This document shows, piece after piece, positions 15,723-20,624 of a DNA stretch of 20,624 nucleotides (its first letter is position 1; each line of letters starts with the position of its first letter). The translations under genes were made by a program, and so were the position numbers. The notes under the pieces were generated by a model. It was not told where the DNA came from, did no database searches, and saw only the letters and a list, made by a program, of their open reading frames with translations. The DNA comes from an uncultured beta proteobacterium (GTDB taxonomy: Bacteria > Pseudomonadota > Gammaproteobacteria > Burkholderiales > Rhodocyclaceae), in assembly GCA_903933395.1 (NCBI GenBank), contig CAIZKA010000509.1, positions 1-20,624 on the forward strand. The letters are read 5' to 3'.

Positions 15723-16319
15723 TTAGTCGACTTCTTCCCAGCCGGTGATCATGGCCTTGATGTGGGCCATGGGCGTGTGACCGGCAGTGGTCAGGTAAAC
15801 GTGGGCGATGAGGAAGGCCAGCATCATGAAGGCGCCGGCGATGTGGCCGTTGGCCACCCATTCCAGCGACAGGTTGCCGAAACCCCAGGCCGCCCACTTG
15901 TCATAGAACAGGTAGAGCACGCCGGTGACCCAGATCAGCGGGCCGACGCAAACCAGGATGGCGAGATAGGCCAGGCGCTGCAGCGGGTTGTGCTTGCGCA
16001 GTTGCGTCAGCTTGAACGGGTGCGGCGCATTCCTGAAAATGCCGAACAGGTAGTAGTTGGCCATCGCCACGACTTTTTCCGTGGTCGGGATGTACTGCTT
16101 CCATTCGCCGGTGGTGAAGTGCCAGAAGATCGCGAACACCCACAGCCCTATCAGCGACCATGCCGCGATGGTGTGGTAGGCCACTGCCTTCTCGAAGCCG
16201 AAGATGGTGTAGGTGCCGTGGATGTCGAAGGCGGTAAGCATCAGGAACATGATCAGACCGGCCTGCGACCAGTGCCAGAAACGCTCGAAGCGCTTGAAGA
16301 CGTAGATGCGTTCAGACAT
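15723..16319 (-). CDS. Four-helix cytochrome b (hydrogenase/thiosulfate-reductase b-type family)
   Basis: The 198-residue protein starts MSERIYVFKRFERFWHWSQA with four hydrophobic helices. Histidines that could bind two b haems are His16, His49, His67, His159 and His173, in the helix positions usual for the Ni/Fe-hydrogenase, formate dehydrogenase and thiosulfate reductase cytochrome b group. It should exchange electrons between the quinone pool and a periplasmic partner. The start at 16319 has an AGGAG site 7 bases away. A repeat of about 80 bases separates it from the octaheme gene upstream. Confidence 0.9.
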   Translation of the reverse strand: MSERIYVFKRFERFWHWSQAGLIMFLMLTAFDIHGTYTIFGFEKAVAYHTIAAWSLIGLWVFAIFWHFTTGEWKQYIPTTEKVVAMANYYLFGIFRNAPHPFKLTQLRKHNPLQRLAYLAILVCVGPLIWVTGVLYLFYDKWAAWGFGNLSLEWVANGHIAGAFMMLAFLIAHVYLTTAGHTPMAHIKAMITGWEEVD

Positions 16320-16327
16320 TTCAGTTC

Positions 16328-16405
16328 TCCTTTCGGTGCCCGCCCGGCCGCCCGAAGGGGACCGAACGCCCCCTCGGGGGGCAGCGAACAAAGTGAGCGT
16401 GGGGG
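16328..16405. repeat. GC-rich REP-like repeat between octaheme and cytochrome b genes
   Basis: The gap between the octaheme stop and the cytochrome b start contains a perfect hairpin GCCCCC-TCG-GGGGGC (16368-16382), a second hairpin around CCCGAAGGGG, and the flanking sequence GAACAAAGTGAGCGTGGGGG. I recognise this as a very common intergenic repeat style in betaproteobacteria. In the transcript it could stabilise the octaheme message or dampen read-through. Confidence 0.65.
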
Positions 16406-16406
16406 T

Positions 16407-18023
16407 TCATAATTGCCGGCGAGCGGACACGATGCGCAGCGCGCCGTGGGCGAGCACGCCGAGGATGGTCAGGAAGACGACTGCCCAGCCGATGGTGTCG
16501 AGCAGCCTGTTGTTGTCGCGGACTGGAATGTAGATGCCCTGGATGCCGGCCAGCCGGCTTTGCTTGCTGTGGCACTCGACACAGCCCAGCGCCTTTTCCT
16601 TGGGCGCCACCATGTGCGTGATCGGCCAGGACATTTCGGTCTTGAGGAATTCCATCTTGCCCGAGTAGGGATGGCCGGAGTCCTTCATGCCGACGGTGAT
16701 GGCCTTGTCCCAGTCGAGGTTCTTCCAGTAGCCGGTGTCGTCGTTGCCGGCGGTGTGCGGCGTGACCAGCGTCTTGTTCACCGGGTCGTAGGGTTGCGAG
16801 CCGCGGAACACCTTCATCGGCCAGATCATCGACTTGCCGTCAGTCGCGCTGCCGCCCATCCGGTTGATAGGCGTGCGCTGCTCCGACTTCTCGATCTTGT
16901 CGGTGACCAGGGTGTAATCCACGCGGCCGTTGAACCAGGCGTATTCGGGCTTGACGTTCTCCGCCAGGGTGAAGTCGCCCTTGCGCGATTCGTAGATGAT
17001 GCGGCCCTTGGCGTCCTTCTTGACGATGTGCTTGCCTTCCGCATCGCGCTTGCCGGCCGTGGACCAGTCCCAGGTCATTTTGGTGGCGACGCCGCCGCGG
17101 GCGTAGGTCGGGATGTGGCAGGTCTGGCAGGCGATTTTTGTCGCGTGCTGGTTCAGCCGTGCCTCCTTCTTGTGCGGTGCATTGTCATGGCATGCGACGC
17201 AGGTGGCGGGATTGCCCTTGTCGGCCTTGCCGCGGATGCGCGCGCCCTTGTCGTCCTTGGCGGTTGGCGTGTAGCGGCTGCCGGCGACATCGTGGCTGGA
17301 GGCCGAGTGGCAGGTGCCGCAGGTGAAATCGAGGCCTTCGGCGTCCATGTGCACGTCGACCTCCTTGGTCGGCGCCGCCAGCGAGGTGTCCATGTCGCCG
17401 TGCTTGACGCCGTCGCCGCCGCCGCCGTTGAAGTGGCAGGCGCCGCAGGTGTCGCGACTGGTCTTGCCGACCCTCTGCGCGATCTTGGCGAGGTCGATGC
17501 CCTTGATGATCTTGCCCGAGCCTGGCGGGAACTCGGTGTCTTTTACGACCGGATTGCCGGCGAAGCCGGGCGGCTTCTTGTAATTGCCGGTGGTGTCATG
17601 GCAGGCCAGACAATCGACGTTTTCTTCGGACTTGAAGTCGAAGCTGGCATCCTTCCAGCCGTAACCGACGTGGCAGCTGGTGCAGGAGGCGTAATTCGAG
17701 GCAATCGAAATGCAGAAGTTGTTGACGACCGTCTTCTTGCCCAGGGTCTGCTTGGTGTCGGGATTCAGGTACTCCCATTTCCAGTGCTTGGTGCGGTGGA
17801 TCTGGCCGGCCGCCTCGGTATGGCATTCCAGGCAGGCCTTGGTGACTTCCGGTCCGGAATTGAAGGTTTTCTGCAGTTGCTTGAACTTGGTGTGGTCGGC
17901 CGTAGTTGTCAGCTTGACGGGCTTCGCTTCGGGCTTGGTTTCCTCAGCCAGTGCGGGGCCGGTGGCGGCCAGCCAGCCGGCGCAGCACAATGCCAGCGCG
18001 GCCCGGTTGAATAGATGACTCAT
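16407..18023 (-). CDS. Octaheme c-type cytochrome, tetrathionate reductase (OTR) family, membrane-anchored
   Basis: The 538-residue protein has a signal peptide (cleavage near LA-EE at about 26) and eight CxxCH haem sites: CLECH 64-68, CTSCH 114-118, CLACH 138-142, CGACH 193-197, CGTCH 235-239, CVACH 275-279, CQTCH 299-303 and CVECH 481-485. The long gap before the last haem and the overall wording match the octaheme tetrathionate reductase family, whose Shewanella member reduces tetrathionate and also hydroxylamine and nitrite in vitro. A hydrophobic helix at about 509-530 with a basic tail anchors it to the inner membrane, with the haems in the periplasm. GGAGG lies 7 bases before the ATG. 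It is the first gene of the sulfur cluster, behind an FNR-type promoter. Confidence 0.92.
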   Translation of the reverse strand: MSHLFNRAALALCCAGWLAATGPALAEETKPEAKPVKLTTTADHTKFKQLQKTFNSGPEVTKACLECHTEAAGQIHRTKHWKWEYLNPDTKQTLGKKTVVNNFCISIASNYASCTSCHVGYGWKDASFDFKSEENVDCLACHDTTGNYKKPPGFAGNPVVKDTEFPPGSGKIIKGIDLAKIAQRVGKTSRDTCGACHFNGGGGDGVKHGDMDTSLAAPTKEVDVHMDAEGLDFTCGTCHSASSHDVAGSRYTPTAKDDKGARIRGKADKGNPATCVACHDNAPHKKEARLNQHATKIACQTCHIPTYARGGVATKMTWDWSTAGKRDAEGKHIVKKDAKGRIIYESRKGDFTLAENVKPEYAWFNGRVDYTLVTDKIEKSEQRTPINRMGGSATDGKSMIWPMKVFRGSQPYDPVNKTLVTPHTAGNDDTGYWKNLDWDKAITVGMKDSGHPYSGKMEFLKTEMSWPITHMVAPKEKALGCVECHSKQSRLAGIQGIYIPVRDNNRLLDTIGWAVVFLTILGVLAHGALRIVSARRQL

Positions 18024-18057
18024 GCAACACCTCCATAGACTTCATAGCAGACAATTC

Positions 18058-18071
18058 GAAGATAATTATCT
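18058..18071 (-). promoter_or_regulatory. Putative -10 region and start site of the octaheme operon
   Basis: On the minus strand GATAAT (18070-18065) matches the -10 consensus at five of six positions and would set the transcription start near 18058, about 35 bases before the ATG. It sits inside a perfect 12-base palindrome AGATAATTATCT (18060-18071). A second palindrome, ACCTATGTAGGT, lies at 18080-18091. Confidence 0.55.
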
Positions 18072-18091
18072 GCTTATATACCTATGTAGGT

Positions 18092-18105
18092 TTGATGCAG
18101 GTCAA
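18092..18105. promoter_or_regulatory. FNR/ANR-type binding site
   Basis: TTGATGCAGGTCAA matches the FNR consensus TTGAT-N4-ATCAA at nine of ten positions. Its centre is about 40.5 bases upstream of the start site predicted from the GATAAT hexamer, which is the class II activator position. It overlaps the stop codon of ilvD. CRP-family relatives such as Dnr bind similar sites. Confidence 0.65.
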
Positions 18106-19949
18106 CTAAGCTGTGAAATATCCCGCACTGCACCAGTGTCCGCCGAGGTGGTCATGGCGGCGTAGGCCTTGAGCGCCGTCGAGACTTCGCGCTGTCGATT
18201 CAAGGGCTTCCAGGCATCCTTGCCTCTGGCTTCCATGGCGGCGCGCCGTGCCGCCAGCGCCGACTCTTCAATCACCAGCCGGATGCGGCGCTTGGGGATG
18301 TCGATTTCGATGGTATCGCCCTCTTCGACCAGACCGATGGCGCCGCCGGCCGCCGCTTCCGGCGAGGCGTGGCCGATGGAAAGGCCCGAGGTTCCGCCCG
18401 AAAAACGGCCGTCGGTCAGCAGCGCACAGACCTTGCCCATGCCCTTGGACTTGAGATACGAGGTCGGATAGAGCATTTCCTGCATGCCGGGGCCGCCTTT
18501 GGGGCCTTCATAGACCACGATCACAATGTCGCCGGCGACGATCTGGTCGGCGAGGATCTTCTCCACGGCCTCTTCCTGCGACTGGCAGACGCGGGCGCGG
18601 CCGGTGAATACAAGGCTGGAGTCATCGACGCCGGCGGTCTTGACGACGCAACCTTTTTCCGCGATGTTGCCGTAGAGCACGGCCAGCCCACCGTCGGTGG
18701 AATAGGCATGGGCCAGGTCATGGATGCAGCCCTTGGCGCGATCGAGGTCCAGCGTCGGATAGCGGCGGCTCTGCGAGAAAGCCGTTTGCGTCGGCACGCC
18801 GCCCGGGGCCGCGCGATAGAACTCATGCACGGCCGGGGCGTGGTTGCGCTTGACGTCGCAGCAGTCGAGCGCCTCGCCCATGGAGGGATACAGCACGGTC
18901 GGGCAGTCGCGGTTGATCAGGCCGGCGCGGTCGAGTTCGCCAAGGATGGCCATGATGCCCCCGGCGCGATGCACATCCTCCATATGGTACTTCTGCGTCG
19001 CCGGCGCCACCTTGGCCAGGCAAGGCACCTTGCGCGACATGCGGTCGATGTCGGCCAGGGTGAAGTCGACCTTGCCTTCCTGCGCCGCGGCCAGCAGGTG
19101 CAACACCGTATTGGTCGAGCCGCCCATGGCGATGTCGAGCGCGATGGCGTTCTCGAAGGCGGCGAAGCTGGCGATGGTGCGCGGCAGCGCCGAGGCGTCG
19201 TCCTTGCCGTACCAGCGCTGACAGAGTTCGACGACGAGGCGGCCGGCCTTGAGGAAGAGCTTTTCGCGGTCGGCATGGGTCGCCAGCACTGAACCGTTGC
19301 CGGGCAGGGACAGTCCCAGCGCCTCGGTCAGGCAGTTCATCGAATTGGCGGTGAACATCCCGGAACAGGAACCGCAGGTCGGGCAGGCCGAACGCTCCAT
19401 GGCTGCCACTTCCTTGTCGCTGTTCTTGCTGTCGCCGGCCTCGATCATGGCGTCGATCAGGTCCACCATGCGGTACTCGCCGTGCCACTTGACCTTGCCC
19501 GCCTCCATCGGCCCGCCGGAAACAAAGACGGTCGGAATGTTGAGGCGCAGGGACGCCATCAGCATGCCCGGGGTGATCTTGTCGCAATTGGAGATGCAGA
19601 CCATGGCATCGGCGCAATGGGCGTTGACCATGTATTCGACCGAGTCGGCGATCAGTTCGCGCGACGGCAGTGAATACAGCATGCCGCCGTGGCCCATGGC
19701 GATGCCGTCATCGACGGCGATGGTGTTGAACTCCTTGGCCACGCCGCCGGCCGCTTCGATCTCGCGCGCCACGAGTTGGCCGAGGTCCTTCAGATGCACG
19801 TGGCCCGGCACGAACTGAGTGAAGGAATTCACCACGGCGATGATGGGCTTGCCGAAGTCGCCATCCTTCATGCCGGTGGCGCGCCACAGCGCGCGGGCGC
19901 CGGCCATGTTGCGGCCGTGGGTGGAGGTGCGTGAGCGGTAGGCGGGCAT
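18102..19949 (-). CDS. ilvD: Dihydroxyacid dehydratase IlvD
   Basis: The 615-residue protein is collinear with the long E. coli-type IlvD. It catalyses loss of water from 2,3-dihydroxyisovalerate and the related isoleucine precursor in branched-chain amino acid synthesis. Fe-S cluster Cys are seen in CISNCDKITPG (Cys122, with Lys124 as the candidate carbamylated Lys binding Mg) and in ACPTCGSCSGMFTANSMNCL (Cys195). The ATG at 19949 has AGGAG 7 bases upstream and matches the family start MPAYRSRTSTHGR; the frame upstream to 20183 has no coding character. A -10 like TAGAAT lies at 19998-19993. It is not functionally tied to the neighbouring sulfur genes except through shared flanking sequence. 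Confidence 0.97.
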   Translation of the reverse strand: MPAYRSRTSTHGRNMAGARALWRATGMKDGDFGKPIIAVVNSFTQFVPGHVHLKDLGQLVAREIEAAGGVAKEFNTIAVDDGIAMGHGGMLYSLPSRELIADSVEYMVNAHCADAMVCISNCDKITPGMLMASLRLNIPTVFVSGGPMEAGKVKWHGEYRMVDLIDAMIEAGDSKNSDKEVAAMERSACPTCGSCSGMFTANSMNCLTEALGLSLPGNGSVLATHADREKLFLKAGRLVVELCQRWYGKDDASALPRTIASFAAFENAIALDIAMGGSTNTVLHLLAAAQEGKVDFTLADIDRMSRKVPCLAKVAPATQKYHMEDVHRAGGIMAILGELDRAGLINRDCPTVLYPSMGEALDCCDVKRNHAPAVHEFYRAAPGGVPTQTAFSQSRRYPTLDLDRAKGCIHDLAHAYSTDGGLAVLYGNIAEKGCVVKTAGVDDSSLVFTGRARVCQSQEEAVEKILADQIVAGDIVIVVYEGPKGGPGMQEMLYPTSYLKSKGMGKVCALLTDGRFSGGTSGLSIGHASPEAAAGGAIGLVEEGDTIEIDIPKRRIRLVIEESALAARRAAMEARGKDAWKPLNRQREVSTALKAYAAMTTSADTGAVRDISQLS

Positions 19950-19992
19950 GGGAATCTCCTGCAATGGGCGCGGTGGCCGGGAAAGATCGGCA

Positions 19993-19998
19993 ATTCTA
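19993..19998 (-). promoter_or_regulatory. Candidate -10 hexamer for ilvD
   Basis: On the minus strand TAGAAT matches the consensus at five of six positions and lies 43 bases before the ilvD ATG. No convincing -35 is present at 16-18 bases, so the assignment is weak. The remaining gap up to cysT (about 280 bases in all) holds no gene I can support. Confidence 0.35.
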
Positions 19999-20156
19999 GC
20001 GGAAGCCCGGTAGGAACGTCCCTTGCCGCCAGCTCTTCGACAAGGGGGCCGGATCGCGGTTCCGGGCAGCGTCGGGCATTCTGTCTTTACGCTGCCGATC
20101 TGAACCCGGCGCGCCGTGTTGCCGGCGCCGACTATCCACGATGAGGCATAAGCAAA

Positions 20157-20227
20157 GAAGAATTCCGTATTTCCCCTTTGCAATGCGAGTTTCTAGACTT
20201 CGTCATCCGCACTTCCTGGAATTCTTC
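20157..20227 (+). repeat. 10-bp inverted repeat in the cysT leader
   Basis: GAAGAATTCC (20157-20166) and its exact reverse complement GGAATTCTTC (20218-20227) are 51 bases apart. The second arm contains the only Shine-Dalgarno-like GGA before the cysT ATG at 20230. Confidence 0.5.
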
Positions 20228-20229
20228 GC

Positions 20230-20624
20230 ATGTTCGGCTCCCGCCGCTTCCACGTCCTGCCAGGCTTCAACCTGACGCTGGGCTACACGATCGCCTACCT
20301 GTCGCTGATCGTCCTCCTGCCGCTTTCGGCCGTGCTGTTCAAGACCCTGACGCTGAGTTTCGCGCAGTTCTGGGACATCGTTTCCGCGCCGCGCGTGGTG
20401 GCCTCCTTCAAGCTGTCCTTCGGCGCCTCGCTAATCGCCGCGGCGATCAACGCCGTGTTCGGCCTGATGCTGGCCTGGTGCCTGGTGCGCTACCGCTTTC
20501 CCGGCAAGAAGCTGATCGACGCCCTGGTCGACCTGCCCTTCGCCCTGCCCACGGCGGTGGCCGGCATCGCGCTGACGGCGATCTACGCGCCCAACGGCTG
20601 GATCGGCTCGCTGCTCGAACCCCG
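20230..20624 (+). CDS. cysT: Sulfate/thiosulfate ABC transporter permease CysT, partial (3' end outside window)
   Basis: 131 codons from ATG 20230 run to the right edge with no stop. The start MFGSRRFHVLPGF, a first helix LGYTIAYLSLIVLLPLSAVL, and the segments FKLSFGASLIAAAINAVFGL and DLPFALPTAVAGIALTAIY are those of CysT/CysU. The last of these precedes the family EAA coupling loop. It should form, with CysW and CysA outside the window, the importer of sulfate and thiosulfate for cysteine synthesis. It is divergent from ilvD. The cut is due to the window edge. Confidence 0.93.
   Translation, partial: MFGSRRFHVLPGFNLTLGYTIAYLSLIVLLPLSAVLFKTLTLSFAQFWDIVSAPRVVASFKLSFGASLIAAAINAVFGLMLAWCLVRYRFPGKKLIDALVDLPFALPTAVAGIALTAIYAPNGWIGSLLEP

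Noticed and set aside
16413..18014. A 533-codon plus-strand open frame
   Set aside because: It is the exact antisense shadow of the octaheme cytochrome, whose eight haem sites and signal peptide prove the minus strand.

Overview
The window looks like a chromosomal segment of a Betaproteobacterium, most likely a Rhodocyclales-type respiratory bacterium. The reasons are high GC content, dense minus-strand operons, betaproteobacterial-style intergenic GC-rich palindromes, a LivFGMH/SBP cassette of the usual betaproteobacterial layout, and several c-type cytochromes. The taxon is inferred from gene content and style only. Almost everything is on the minus strand; the exceptions are a ferredoxin-type reductase (1235-2260) and a partial cysT (from 20230). 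No rRNA, tRNA, CRISPR array, transposase or phage gene was seen, and no gene-free stretch exceeds about 280 bases.

Left part (1-7.9 kb): a partial hemJ-like gene running off the left edge, overlapped by a YeeZ-like NAD-dependent epimerase, which is divergent from a 2Fe-2S/FAD/NAD reductase. Then comes a complete branched-chain amino acid type ABC transporter, transcribed right to left: lipoprotein binding protein, livH, livM, livG, livF. It carries a terminator after the binding protein and a long inverted repeat between livM and livG. A small class I cytochrome c with its own terminator lies upstream.

Middle (7.9-11 kb): a YyaL/SSP411-type thioredoxin-fold protein, a lone CheY and a small unrecognised protein.

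Right part (11-18.1 kb), the most interesting region: a run of same-strand genes encoding an octaheme tetrathionate-reductase-family cytochrome c with a C-terminal membrane anchor, a four-helix cytochrome b, a monoheme cytochrome c, two half-size and one full-size YeeE/YedE sulfur-compound transporters, an exported triple-rhodanese protein and an exported DsrE-family protein. A promoter upstream of the octaheme gene carries a near-consensus FNR/ANR box at a class-II activator distance from a -10 hexamer. I propose an oxygen-repressed (anaerobically induced) module that couples quinone-linked redox chemistry on an inorganic sulfur compound (tetrathionate, thiosulfate, polysulfide or similar) in the periplasm with sulfane-sulfur handling and uptake. 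The substrate and the direction of electron flow are not shown by the sequence.

Right end: ilvD (dihydroxyacid dehydratase), divergent from the start of cysT (sulfate/thiosulfate ABC permease), which is cut by the window edge.
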